64,000 bases of DNA, taken from assembly GCF_000018865.1 (NCBI RefSeq), contig NC_010175.1:1612001-1676000 (forward strand). The letters are read 5' to 3'. Made by a program: the position numbers and the translations under genes. The DNA is from Chloroflexus aurantiacus J-10-fl. GTDB taxonomy: Bacteria > Chloroflexota > Chloroflexia > Chloroflexales > Chloroflexaceae. Numbering within the stretch: position 1 is the first letter of the stretch; the number at the start of each line of letters is the position of its first letter. This document shows positions 30,514-39,238 of this stretch, piece by piece. The notes under the pieces are model-generated. The model was not told the origin of the DNA and did no database searches. It was given only the letters and a program-made list of their open reading frames with translations.

Positions 30514-31614
30514 GTGCCGATCCGTAAGAAAGCGTTTCTTCAGGCTTTATCGCCAACGCCACCACCTCGCCGATCATCGACCGGTGTCGTCGTTGCCCGT
30601 CTGTCCGCCAATGAAAATCCACTTGGCCCATCACCGCGGGCTATGGCTGCCGTGCAAGAGGCGCTGAGCACGATCCACCGTTATCCCGACGCAAGTGGCG
30701 TGGCCTTGAAGGAGGCATTGGCCGCTCGCGTCGATCTGCACCCCGACCAGGTGATGCTGGGCAATGGTTCAGATGAGCTGATTATGCTTATCTGCCATGC
30801 TATGCTCGGCGAGGGTGATGAAGCAGTCCTGGCGCAGGGATCGTTTATCAGCTATGCCCGCCGGATTCAGGCCCAAGGCGCGATTGCCCGTCAGGTTCCT
30901 CTGCGCGAGATGACACACGATCTCCCAGCCATGGCTGCCGCGATCACACCGCAAACCCGCCTTATCTTTGTATGTAATCCCAACAATCCGACCGGTACCA
31001 CGGTCGGCGCCGCTGAATTGATGGCATTTCTCGAACAGGTACCGCCTGATGTACTGGTCGTTGTTGATGAAGCCTATCTGGAATTTGTGACGCGCCCGGA
31101 TTTTCCCGATCTGCTGCCGTTGTTGCGCGACGGACGCGATAACCTGCTGATTGTGCGCACCTTCGCCAAGATTCACGGTCTGGCCGGTTTACGGCTGGGC
31201 TACGCTTTCGGCAACGCCGATCTGATAGCGTACCTGGAACGGGCGCGTCCGGTCTTCAACGTGAACGTTCTGGCCCAGATTGCCGGCCTTGCCGCCCTTG
31301 ACGACGTTGACCATCTCGAACGCTCTCTGGCCCATGCCGCTGCCAGCCGGGCATTCCTCACCGACCATCTACGGGCTATGGGGATGACGGTGATCCCCGG
31401 TGAAACCAATTTTGTCGTCGCCGCAATTGCCGATGATACTGCAGTGGCAGCAGAGCTTGCTCGCCGCGGGGTGTTGGTCACACCGCTGAGTGGGTGGGGC
31501 TTACCGGGCTGGATGCGGATTTCGTTTGGCACTGCGGAAGAGAACCGTGTGTTTATTGAGGTACTACGCAATTTGATGTCAAAAGGTACCGTGGCAACAG
31601 CAACAATATCGTAG
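30514..31614 (+). CDS. hisC: Histidinol-phosphate aminotransferase
   Basis: A 366-residue fold-type I PLP aminotransferase of the HisC family: RLSANENPLGPSPRAM, YPDASGVALKEALA, LGNGSDELI, FVCNPNNPTGTTV, VVVDEAYLEFV and the PLP lysine K219 in RTFAKIHGLAGLRLGY. HisC makes L-histidinol phosphate from imidazole acetol phosphate and glutamate; some members act on aromatic amino acids. The GTG at 30514 is chosen because GGAG lies 7 bases before it and it begins just after the kinase stop; a TTG at 30490 is the alternative. No other his genes are nearby. Confidence 0.88.
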   Translation: MPIRKKAFLQALSPTPPPRRSSTGVVVARLSANENPLGPSPRAMAAVQEALSTIHRYPDASGVALKEALAARVDLHPDQVMLGNGSDELIMLICHAMLGEGDEAVLAQGSFISYARRIQAQGAIARQVPLREMTHDLPAMAAAITPQTRLIFVCNPNNPTGTTVGAAELMAFLEQVPPDVLVVVDEAYLEFVTRPDFPDLLPLLRDGRDNLLIVRTFAKIHGLAGLRLGYAFGNADLIAYLERARPVFNVNVLAQIAGLAALDDVDHLERSLAHAAASRAFLTDHLRAMGMTVIPGETNFVVAAIADDTAVAAELARRGVLVTPLSGWGLPGWMRISFGTAEENRVFIEVLRNLMSKGTVATATIS

Positions 31615-31631
31615 CACCCAAGGATGTAGAT

Positions 31632-33137
31632 ATGGGCGACTCACCGAACCCAACATTTTGTGCGAGCTGTGGACATAAGCTCACCCCGGAAGATCGCTTT
31701 TGTCCAGAGTGTGGTGCGCGAGCACCTGAACGACCGTCGGCACCGGCTGCAGGAGCACCACCCACGGTGGTAATTCCCCCTGGACAAGCCGGAGCGGAAA
31801 CCTCACCTGAAGCAACGGCGGCCCCAATATTTTGCATGAACTGTGGACGAAAGCTCACCCCAGAAGATCGTTTCTGCCCAGAGTGTGGTACGCGAGCACC
31901 TGAGCGACCTTCGCCACCAGCCACAGGAGCACCACCCACTGTTGTCATCCCACCGCAGCAACCCACCGCAGGAGCAGCACCAACGGTGATCATTCCTCCA
32001 GATCAACCGACTCCGGGTGCGCCACCAACCGTCATGATTCCCCCGGAGCAGCCGGCAACAGGGGCACCGCCTACCGTCGTCATCCCACCGCAGCAACCGA
32101 CGCCAGGGGTACCACCCACAGTCATTATCCCCCCTGAACAGCCACCAGCGGGAGCTGCTCCAACTGTCGTGATCCCCCCTGAGCAGTCACCGGCAGGCGT
32201 ACCACCAGTCACCCCTCCTCCACCCCAACCGTCGGTGGGAAGAACACCTGCTTCTTATCCACCACCGGTCATACCACCTGCCCAGAGTGCAGGAACGCCA
32301 CCAGATCCATTTATGCCGCCACCGGTAACCCCTGTCTCGTATGGCCCACCACCTGCCGGCACCGACCCATTCCAGGTACCCTCAACCACAAGCCCGATGC
32401 AAACCGCCGGGACAAACAAGTGGTTGATCTGGGGACTGGTAGGCGGAAGCGGGTGCTTACTCCTGATCTTGATCGGCATATGTGTATTCATTGCCGTATC
32501 AATCTTCGCGGTTGTCGACTCCGTGCCAACCAGCAGTTCGACTGAGGCAACGGCAACTACCGGGGACGGAGGTTCGCTGGCATCAGGGAGCAGCGGTAGG
32601 GTCTTGTTCAGTGATGATTTCGAGAATCCACAGGCCAGTGAACTGGGAGAGAGTGAAGATAGCAGTTCACGGTATGCCTACGAAGCAGGCCGGTATGTCA
32701 TCGAAGTCAAAGAGCCAGAACTATTGGTCTGGGCGTTGGTGAATGGATCTTACCGCGATGTCATTATTGAAACCAGCTATTCTACTGTTCGAGGGGGGCC
32801 GGTTGGCGCTGCGGGTATCATCTTCAATTATCAGGACGAGGATAACTTTTATCTGTTCAGTGTGTCGAATGATGGGTATTACGCACTTGAGCTGTTGGAG
32901 AACAATCAGTGGATAACCCTGATCGATTGGACGCAGCACGAAGCGATTGACCCCGAAAATAATCGGCTCCGGGTTGAACTCAACGGCGATGAGATCACGC
33001 TGTTTGTAAATGATCGTCAGCTTGAACAGACCCGCGATCCAACATTTACGCGCGGTGACATTGGGCTGGCGGTCACCAGTTTTGATCAGAGTGGGATTAC
33101 GGTGAGTTACGAGGAGATCACCATTCGCAGCCGGTAA
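31632..33137 (+). CDS. Double zinc-ribbon membrane protein with Pro-rich repeats
   Basis: A 501-residue modular protein. Two near-identical zinc ribbons at the N-terminus (FCASCGHKLTPEDRFCPECG and FCMNCGRKLTPEDRFCPECG) each have CxxC-x12-CxxC. A Pro-rich region of about 200 residues follows, built from degenerate repeats of PPTVVIPPEQP with threonines that could be phosphorylated. A single membrane helix is at about 257-285 (WLIWGLVGGSGCLLLILIGI). A C-terminal domain of about 190 residues, outside the membrane, resembles DUF1080/laminin-G-like carbohydrate-binding folds (VLFSDDFENP, AAGIIFNYQDEDNFYLFSVS). The role is unknown; a cytosolic ribbon coupled to an external binding domain suggests sensing or envelope scaffolding. 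Confidence 0.75.
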   Translation: MGDSPNPTFCASCGHKLTPEDRFCPECGARAPERPSAPAAGAPPTVVIPPGQAGAETSPEATAAPIFCMNCGRKLTPEDRFCPECGTRAPERPSPPATGAPPTVVIPPQQPTAGAAPTVIIPPDQPTPGAPPTVMIPPEQPATGAPPTVVIPPQQPTPGVPPTVIIPPEQPPAGAAPTVVIPPEQSPAGVPPVTPPPPQPSVGRTPASYPPPVIPPAQSAGTPPDPFMPPPVTPVSYGPPPAGTDPFQVPSTTSPMQTAGTNKWLIWGLVGGSGCLLLILIGICVFIAVSIFAVVDSVPTSSSTEATATTGDGGSLASGSSGRVLFSDDFENPQASELGESEDSSSRYAYEAGRYVIEVKEPELLVWALVNGSYRDVIIETSYSTVRGGPVGAAGIIFNYQDEDNFYLFSVSNDGYYALELLENNQWITLIDWTQHEAIDPENNRLRVELNGDEITLFVNDRQLEQTRDPTFTRGDIGLAVTSFDQSGITVSYEEITIRSR

Positions 33138-33391
33138 TATCAAATCTTGACCGACACTGTGCATTGGTCAGGTTGTCCTACTCATGCTGGAGAGTTGCCA
33201 GGCATGCCTCTTGCGCCACCCCCTCGTATGGCAATTGTGAACAGGCACAGGCGTAGGGGCGGGTTCAGAACCCGCCCCTACGGAATCCGCCCATCTGTAT
33301 CAACGAATCGTCACGGAGAAGACGGATAGCCACGAATTCCCCGTATACCCGGTGCCAGGCAGTGATGCACCGTATCACTTAAGATTGGATG
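33138..33391. mobile_element. Palindrome-bearing MITE-like repeat, copy A
   Basis: It starts immediately after the stop codon of the zinc-ribbon gene with TATCAAATCTTGA and ends with TTAAGATTGGATG, a degenerate inverted copy. At 33253-33281 it has the palindrome GTAGGGGCGGGTT-CAG-AACCCGCCCCTAC (13-bp arms). The part from about 33211 to 33475 recurs almost unchanged at about 34242-34499. No transposase is encoded. Confidence 0.7.
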
Positions 33392-33491
33392 TGCTACCCC
33401 GCCGGAAGCAGGCGCGGTGGGCTATTGCAGGTGGCGAGCACGCCGGAGGCACGCACTCCCAGGGTATGCAGGCAAACCCCACCCTGCCCCA

Positions 33492-34130
33492 CCCCCGCTG
33501 CTATGCATTACCCACAACTGGTGTCAACCACGTGTGTATCAACGGGGATGATCTCCATAGGTGCTGTTGTGGGCGACTAGCCCGATGGCAGAGCACCGCT
33601 CCAGCCGTGCCGGCACGTGCTGGATGGATTGCCGTACCCGCTCGTTATGCACGTGTCGCGTGGTTTGGAGTGCGGCAGCCATGCTGCCGCGCCAGCCGTG
33701 CTCACGATCTGGCGCGTGGTGGAGCGGTGCCCCGGATGGTCATAGCACGAACAAATAGCCGTATCTCGTTCTCATCCCGCACACCGGCAGGGATACCGCT
33801 TCCAGCCCGGATTGCCCTCATATGGAGTGCGGCAGCCATGCTGCCGCGCCAGCCGTGCTCACGATCCGGCGCGTGGCATACTGTTCCCCATCCTGGTCAC
33901 TGGGGTGCTGAATGTGCTCGTGCCGATCATCGAGTCGGTCAGGCATGCATGCGATCCCTGCGCGTAGACGTTTGGTTGTACCAGGTTCGTGCCTGCGCAC
34001 CAGCGGCCACGGCCAGCACCTGACGGTGGTGGCGAGGATGCATCCACGCAGGCTAGAAGTCTGCACCACGGGGAGCGCGTGCAGCCTGGCCTAACGCAGC
34101 GCGACATGTGGGTAATGCATAGCCCCCGCT
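33492..34130. mobile_element. Inverted-repeat element 1 (GCTATGCATTACCCA ends)
   Basis: The left end has GCTATGCATTACCCACA (core 33501-33514) and the right end its inverted copy (core 34109-34122), both flanked outward by GC-rich CCCGC/GCGGG. A GGTTGACA-type subterminal box is shared with the other copies. The right 330 bp match, in inverted orientation, the left part of the element at 48.4 kb at roughly 80% or more by eye. Frames inside overlap on both strands and match no family. It lies between MITE copies A and B. Confidence 0.65.
33667..33876 (+). repeat. 53-bp direct duplication with a hairpin
   Basis: The 53-bp segments 33667-33719 and 33824-33876 differ at one base and lie 157 bp apart. 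Each starts GGAGTGCGGCAGCC and contains GCGGCAGC-CAT-GCTGCCGC, an 8-bp stem with a 3-nt loop. A diverged inverted copy is near 48710-48755 in element 2. Confidence 0.8.
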
Positions 34131-34170
34131 GGGAGCGGGAAGTACTGGTGCCGGATGGTTCACGCCGTCG

Positions 34171-34420
34171 TGCATTGGTTCAGGGTGGCGATATTAAACC
34201 CGAAAAACACAATGCATGCCCACGATTCAAGACGTACCCTTGCACCATCCTCGCGTATGGCAATTGTGAACAGACGCATGCGTAGGGGCGGGTTCAAAAC
34301 CCGCCCCTACGGAATCCGCCTATCTGTATCAACGAATCATCACGGAGAAGACGGATAGCCACGAATTCCCCGTATACCCGGTGCCAGGCAGTGATGCACC
34401 GTATCACTCAAGATTGGATG
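34171..34420. mobile_element. Palindrome-bearing MITE-like repeat, copy B
   Basis: It carries the palindrome at 34282-34310 (GTAGGGGCGGGTT-CAA-AACCCGCCCCTAC) and the inverted end TCAAGATTGGATG at 34408-34420. From 34242 to about 34499 it matches copy A and its right flank with few changes, offset by about 1,029 bp. The left end is diverged; only TGCATTGGTTCAGG remains. The 365 bp that follow, up to the secreted-protein gene, hold no gene. Confidence 0.65.
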
Positions 34421-34785
34421 TGCTACCCCGCTGAAAGCAGGGGCGGTGGGCTATTGCAGGTGGCGAGCGCGCCGGAGGCACGCGCTCCCAGGGTATAATG
34501 GCGTGCACGGGGCATCAGGTACAGTACCAGAGTGGTGAATGAGCCTGATATGACATGTCGCGCAGGGATTACCGATGTTTAGGTAAGACGTTTCAGATAG
34601 GTTTTTATGTCAAATAATACCTGGATCGCCGCAGCGTGCTATGCCCGTTTCGCGACAGCGGCGACGTACCTGAAACCGCTGCCCCGGGATTCATAATTGC
34701 CCCGCTTCCCAGCTCTCTCACCAACTGACAGCCTGGCTGATGCCGACTGACAGATTGAGCGCCGGAATGACCGGCCCGGCAACCA

Positions 34786-36006
34786 TTACCGTCCAAACCC
34801 ACCAACAAACGTCTGCTGTGAGTGGTGGCTGAACAATACCAGCGAATAATCACCGGGTGGTAAGTCTGTCAGTGCCAGGAAGCCACTTACGCGGCCATCA
34901 CCATCGGCGCGCACGGTGGCCACGGTGACCGGCGGCGCACCGGCGGGTGGGTTATACCAGATACCAACCGGTTCGCCGGGGGCAAAGCCGGCAGCCGTGT
35001 AGGACAGTGTTTGTCCGGTAATGGTAAGATTCGGTGTCCGCCAAAACGTGCGTTCCGGGCCGTCGCCAATCACCGTTGCAGGCAGATTGCTTTGACCGCG
35101 GCCAAATTCGCTGACCGCATCGCGGAAACTGAGTCGGGCAATGCGACCAATGGCGGTACCCAACGGGGCATCTTCGCGCACCCGGAAACGGATTGTTATT
35201 GTAATCAGATCACGCCCGGCAGCCAGTATCCCCGTACGTATCGTGATGCGTCCCGGCTGAACATCGCTGACCCACACATCAGGGCGACTCGTTTTGGCGT
35301 CAAGCAGGATCAAGGCGTCATCGGCAAACGGCAACTCAATCGTGGTCGCAAGGGCCGGCCCCTGACCGTAATTTTCCAGCACCAGATCCAGGCTCAACAT
35401 CTCACCCGGTTTCACCACATCATCAACCCGCTGAGCCAGCACCAGACGGGCCGACCGCGCTCCCAAGGCAGGATTGATCACATACTCAATATCGTCAATC
35501 AACCAGGTATCGCGTACACCATTCAGTTCGATGGAGCTAATCACCTGCCCTGGGGGTGCGGTCAGCGTAGCTCGATCAAGGCGACCGGTCAAGATATTTG
35601 CCAGCACCTCGGTTGTTGCCAGGACAGACCCATCGGCAGCAAAGGCCGTGATACCAAGCGTCTCGGAAGTGGAGACACCAACACTGAATGCAATCACATT
35701 GGCCGGCAAGGTAATCCTACCGTTACCACTCCCGCTGACGCGCCCGAAACCGTTACCGTTCAGCCAGAAAGCGCACGTGCCGCCAAAGTCAGGGCAGAGT
35801 TGAGGAAACGGGGCATTGTAGCGTCCACTGCGCACATCGCCGAAGCGCCAGCCGGTGCCAAATTGTAGCCCACCATAGCCGGTAATATCCAGATTATCGG
35901 CAAATCCTTCAAAATCGAGTGTGACCGTGAGCAACGGCTGCGCAGCCACCGCCGAAGCGGAGAAGAGTGACCAGATGGCAAACCAGAGGATCAGGACACG
36001 ACGCAT
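34786..36006 (-). CDS. Secreted beta-rich protein of unknown function
   Basis: A 406-residue protein with a Sec signal peptide (MRRVLILWFAIWSLFSASAV, cleavage probably after VAAQ). The N-terminal domain of about 150 residues (LDFEGFADNLDITGYGGLQF, GRITLPANVIAFSVGVSTSE, DTWLIDDIEYV) resembles beta-sandwich domains that describe a fill or extent of a surface protein. A central CARDB/cohesin-like domain (KPGEMLSLDLVLENYGQGPA) and a C-terminal Ig-like domain (AAGFAPGEPVGIWYNPPAGA) follow. AGGAGG precedes the ATG at 36006; an upstream GTG is less likely. It is probably exposed or exported and stands alone. Confidence 0.7.
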   Translation of the reverse strand: MRRVLILWFAIWSLFSASAVAAQPLLTVTLDFEGFADNLDITGYGGLQFGTGWRFGDVRSGRYNAPFPQLCPDFGGTCAFWLNGNGFGRVSGSGNGRITLPANVIAFSVGVSTSETLGITAFAADGSVLATTEVLANILTGRLDRATLTAPPGQVISSIELNGVRDTWLIDDIEYVINPALGARSARLVLAQRVDDVVKPGEMLSLDLVLENYGQGPALATTIELPFADDALILLDAKTSRPDVWVSDVQPGRITIRTGILAAGRDLITITIRFRVREDAPLGTAIGRIARLSFRDAVSEFGRGQSNLPATVIGDGPERTFWRTPNLTITGQTLSYTAAGFAPGEPVGIWYNPPAGAPPVTVATVRADGDGRVSGFLALTDLPPGDYSLVLFSHHSQQTFVGGFGR

Positions 36007-36273
36007 ATGCACCTCCTTACGACGGTGGTAGCCGTTATTATATGGGAGAAGTTGGGAAAGGGGAATGGCAAATTTGTCAGGTTGGCAACATCAACAATAA
36101 CGGTTTTGTGATATTTATAATGACGATTCGTATTACCCCTCGCCCAACACCATCACACCTCCCCTGAAACTTCTGCACCCATAGCACGTACATGCATCTG
36201 AGACTCCTCCTGCACGCTACACAGCACAGAGTCGTTGTCCATCACGGTTCACAGTATTTTGAAGGGAGGTTGT

Positions 36274-37515
36274 ATGTCCCTTACACACCGGTACTGGTTC
36301 ATTTCGCTCATCGGCCTGTTACTCTTCGCCCTGACCGCATGTGGTGGTGGAGGGAGCGCCGCTCCTACTGCATCCCCAACCCAGGCGGCTGCCGCGCCCA
36401 CACGCACGCCACGCCCTACCTTGCCTCCAGCCCAGCCGACGGCCACCCCGCGCCCCTCACCAACAGCCGCCAGCCAGAGTGGTCAGTTGGCGCTGGTCGA
36501 TATTGGCCCACTTGAGACCTATCGGCACGCGAGTGGTGTTTTTCAGATCGATATTCCCAACAATTGGACACTAGAGGATAACAGCTCCCCAACCGAGCTG
36601 TTACTGATCTGGACAGACCCGACCGGCAATGGGGCGATCTGGGTGAATATTGTTGAAGATAGCCGGAGCTATACCGATCAGCAACTGGTCGATGCACTTA
36701 CTTCATTTCTCGAAGAGCGCTTCGGTCAACAGCCAGATTTTGTCTACGAAGATGCGCGTCCTCAGCGCGATGGTAGCCAGTTGGTAGCCTGGTCGTATAC
36801 TGCCACGGCCGACAACAATGTGCGTTCAACCTTGCTGGGGAACAGCTTCATTGAGCAGCGGGGTGATAAGATTTCGATCCTTACCACTATGATACCGCAA
36901 GAGCAGTTTGAGATACTGGACAGCAAAACTGACGCTATTATTAACACCTACCGCATTAACCCCTCCGCTTCCATTAGCGGCGGCTCAACAACCGGCGGTG
37001 AAACTGCCAGTGGCAGTGTACTGGCTCCAGTTCAGATTGGACAGTTGCAAACCTATAATCATCCATCCGGCGTGTTCAGGATCGATCTGCCGGAAAACTG
37101 GAGCCTGACCGATAACAGTCGCCCCGGCGAACTGATCCTGGTCTGGTCTGATCCAACAAACAATGCCGCGATCATCGTCAACGTGCTGGAAGACAGCACT
37201 ACCTACAGCGATGATGAGCTGGTTGACAAGCTGGTGAGCTTCTTGCAATCGGCATTTGGCAGTCAATCCGACTTCTTCTACGAAGAGCCGCGACCGCAAA
37301 GTGATGGCAGTATCCTGGTCGTGTGGGGGTATACCGCAACGGTTTCCGACAACGTGCAGGCACCAATGTTGGGGAATAGTTTCATAGAGCAGCGTGGCAA
37401 CAAGCTCTCGGTGTTGACAACCCTGGTTCCTGAAGATCAATTCGATACGCTGGTCAGCCGCACCGACGAGATTATCAACACTTATCGTCTCGACCCGAAC
37501 GCCAGTGTGCCATAA
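36274..37515 (+). CDS. Lipoprotein with two tandem homologous domains
   Basis: A 413-residue lipoprotein. The signal peptide is MSLTHRYWFISLIGLLLFAL with lipobox LTAC and a Gly-rich tether, then a Pro/Thr-rich linker of about 40 residues. Two domains of about 155 residues are clear duplicates: the first contains ASGVFQIDIPNNWTLEDNS and LLGNSFIEQRGDKISILTTM, the second PSGVFRIDLPENWSLTDNS and MLGNSFIEQRGNKLSVLTTL. Such PsbP/DUF1795-like single-domain proteins occur in many bacteria; a fused pair is less usual. The ATG at 36274 is chosen because GGGAGG lies just upstream. The function is unknown. Confidence 0.8.
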   Translation: MSLTHRYWFISLIGLLLFALTACGGGGSAAPTASPTQAAAAPTRTPRPTLPPAQPTATPRPSPTAASQSGQLALVDIGPLETYRHASGVFQIDIPNNWTLEDNSSPTELLLIWTDPTGNGAIWVNIVEDSRSYTDQQLVDALTSFLEERFGQQPDFVYEDARPQRDGSQLVAWSYTATADNNVRSTLLGNSFIEQRGDKISILTTMIPQEQFEILDSKTDAIINTYRINPSASISGGSTTGGETASGSVLAPVQIGQLQTYNHPSGVFRIDLPENWSLTDNSRPGELILVWSDPTNNAAIIVNVLEDSTTYSDDELVDKLVSFLQSAFGSQSDFFYEEPRPQSDGSILVVWGYTATVSDNVQAPMLGNSFIEQRGNKLSVLTTLVPEDQFDTLVSRTDEIINTYRLDPNASVP

Positions 37516-37542
37516 GCCAGGGCAATACGAGTTTCTGCCAAA

Positions 37543-37574
37543 GAGAGGGGCCACTGTTTGTTGTGGCCCCTCTC
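37543..37574. terminator. Strong hairpin between lipoprotein and sod genes
   Basis: GAGAGGGGCCAC and GTGGCCCCTCTC form a perfect 12-bp stem with an 8-nt loop between two convergent genes, so it may terminate both. The T-run is poor on both sides. Confidence 0.65.
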
Positions 37575-37585
37575 AGCGTGTCTAT

Positions 37586-37621
37586 TTAACCTTTCGCCAC
37601 TGCGTAGTGCCCGGCAACGTT
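37586..37621 (-). repeat. Partial duplicate of the sod 3' end
   Basis: These 36 bp repeat 37663-37698, the last codons and stop of the superoxide dismutase gene, with about five differences and an offset of 77 bp. It is a small tandem-duplication scar with no coding role. Confidence 0.7.
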
Positions 37622-37662
37622 CGCGGAGCACTACGCGGCTGAGATTCCCGTCCCGACCAACA

Positions 37663-38277
37663 TTAACCTTTCGCCGCTGCGTAGTGATCGGCAACTTTGG
37701 CCCAATTCACCACGTTCCACCAGGCATCAACGTAGGCGGCCCGCTTGTACTGGTACTTGAGGTAATAGGCGTGCTCCCATACATCCAGCCCAAGGATGGC
37801 CGTCTTCCCCTCCATCAGCGGGTTGTCCTGGTTGGGAGTGCTCATAATGCTGAGGCTACCATCCTTTGCCGCCACCAACCATGCCCATCCCGAACCGAAC
37901 CGGCCCAGAGCCGCCGCCTTGAACTTCTCTTTGAAAGCGTCGAAGCTGCCGAAGGCCGCATCAATCGCCGCCGCCAGATCACCGGTAGGCGCACCGCCGG
38001 CATTGGGAGCCATAATCTCCCAGAAGAAGGTATGGTTCCAGTGCCCACCACCATTGTTGCGCACCGCCGTCCGAATCGCCTCTGGGATGGCGTCAAGATT
38101 ACCCAGCAGCTCTTCAATCGTCTTGCTCTGCAACTCCGGGTAATTCGCCAGCGCATTATTCAGATTGGTAACATACGTCTGATGGTGATTGTCGTGATGA
38201 TAGTGCATCGTGGCTTCATCGATATACGGTTCAAGGGCATTGTAGTCGTAAGGCAACGGCGGAACTTCAAAGGCCAT
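37663..38277 (-). CDS. sodA: Superoxide dismutase (Fe/Mn family)
   Basis: A 204-residue dismutase that converts superoxide to oxygen and hydrogen peroxide. The metal ligands are H27 in [13 protein letters not shown], the His in [12 protein letters not shown]165 and H169 in [21 protein letters not shown] and the Gly-rich GGGHWNH segment look more like manganese than iron enzymes, but metal choice cannot be settled from sequence. The ATG at 38277 has GGAGG 6 bases upstream, and the conserved fold begins at [18 protein letters not shown]; a longer in-frame extension is rejected. It is convergent with the lipoprotein gene and 93 bp downstream of the SufR-like gene on the same strand. Confidence 0.95.
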   Translation of the reverse strand: MAFEVPPLPYDYNALEPYIDEATMHYHHDNHHQTYVTNLNNALANYPELQSKTIEELLGNLDAIPEAIRTAVRNNGGGHWNHTFFWEIMAPNAGGAPTGDLAAAIDAAFGSFDAFKEKFKAAALGRFGSGWAWLVAAKDGSLSIMSTPNQDNPLMEGKTAILGLDVWEHAYYLKYQYKRAAYVDAWWNVVNWAKVADHYAAAKG

Positions 38278-38370
38278 GTGAAACCTCCGTAGCAATTGCA
38301 AACAACGACGGCCACCACTGGCCGTCATCTGTGGCGTACCTGTATTGTACCGCGGATGTGCGAGTAAGTG

Positions 38371-39003
38371 CTAGGCCGGAATCCGGTACCGGCAACAGTG
38401 ACCACCTTCGGCAATCGTGGTATCACGCTCGATAGTGGTCTCCAGCAGGTCTTCGTAAAGACGTAACTCTTGGGCGCAGATTTGCGGATAGCGCCGGGCA
38501 ACGCAATCAAACGGACAGTTATACTGAGTCAGGAAGAGATCACCCTTCTCGCCCTGTTCACACTCACACATATACCCCTGTTCGGCCAGCGCTTCGGCGA
38601 GTATCGCGACCTGTGTTGCCCGTGGCTTGTCCGCCAGTTGCGGGGCTAAGCGGGCGAAGAGCATTTTGCGCCGCTGTTCCAGCATCTCCCTGACTGCCGG
38701 CTCGCCACCGACTGCCGCAACACTGTCGATCAGTTCACACACGAGCCGCTCATAATGCTTGGGAAAGAACGCCTCGGCCCGTTCGGTGAGCGCATACAGG
38801 TGTGCCGGACGTCCGACATTCCGGCGCAGACCGCAGACATACACCAGCCCCTCTTGCTCCAGAGCGGTGAGGTGCTGGCGAATACCAACCGCGCCAATTG
38901 CCAGTGCATCGCTTAACTCAATGGCGCTCATCTGACCGTGGCGGCGTAACAACTGGAGAATGCTGCGCCGGGTTGCGCCCTGTGCTCTGCGCTCAACTTT
39001 CAT
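38371..39003 (-). CDS. SufR-like Fe-S cluster-sensing transcriptional regulator
   Basis: A 210-residue regulator with an N-terminal winged helix (ATRRSILQLLRRHGQMSAIE, AIGAVGIRQHLTALEQEGLV, RNVGRPAHLYALTERAEAFF). The C-terminal half has clustered cysteines (CECEQGEKGD, YNCPFDCVARRYPQICAQEL, GGHCCRY), the pattern of SufR, which binds a [4Fe-4S] cluster and represses Fe-S assembly genes while the cluster is present. It is divergent from mrp, a Fe-S carrier, and upstream of sodA, consistent with oxidative and Fe-S stress control. The suf operon is not in the window. No strong ribosome-binding site is seen before the ATG. Confidence 0.82.
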   Translation of the reverse strand: MKVERRAQGATRRSILQLLRRHGQMSAIELSDALAIGAVGIRQHLTALEQEGLVYVCGLRRNVGRPAHLYALTERAEAFFPKHYERLVCELIDSVAAVGGEPAVREMLEQRRKMLFARLAPQLADKPRATQVAILAEALAEQGYMCECEQGEKGDLFLTQYNCPFDCVARRYPQICAQELRLYEDLLETTIERDTTIAEGGHCCRYRIPA

Positions 39004-39053
39004 CGGCGATATACCACTTTACGAGTATGCTACTATCGAATAGTCTTAATGCG

Positions 39054-39082
39054 AGTATAGCAACCGTACTCCGTACTGTCAA
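39054..39082 (-). promoter_or_regulatory. Sigma-70-type promoter for the SufR-like gene
   Basis: On the minus strand TTGACA (39082-39077), a 17-bp spacer and TATACT (39059-39054). The spacer contains tandem GTACGG, a possible binding half-site. The -10 is 50 bp upstream of the ATG. Confidence 0.75.
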
Positions 39083-39191
39083 GCAAGATAATGACACCTG
39101 CTTCACCCAGATATATGCCGGAAACCATCATCCATCGCGCCGACATCCCACACCGTCTATGACTTTAGTAACATCTTGCTTTCTTAATTCT

Positions 39192-39201
39192 CTGGTATAA
39201 T
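39192..39201 (+). promoter_or_regulatory. Extended -10 promoter for mrp
   Basis: TGG-TATAAT is a perfect -10 hexamer with an extended TGn; the -35 is weak. It lies 37 bp before the mrp start and is divergent from the SufR-like promoter about 110 bp away, so one regulator could act on both. Confidence 0.65.
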
Positions 39202-39238
39202 GTAACAAGACGCGCATAACTGAGGATGGAGTAGATAC

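Noticed and set aside
33352-34023. A 223-residue plus-strand frame in the repeat nest
   Set aside because: It crosses element 1 and part of the MITE flank, has several competing frames, and its composition (Ala, Arg, Pro, Cys) is that of translated GC-rich repeats.
37558-38292. A 244-residue plus-strand frame opposite sod
   Set aside because: It is the antisense shadow of a well-supported superoxide dismutase gene.
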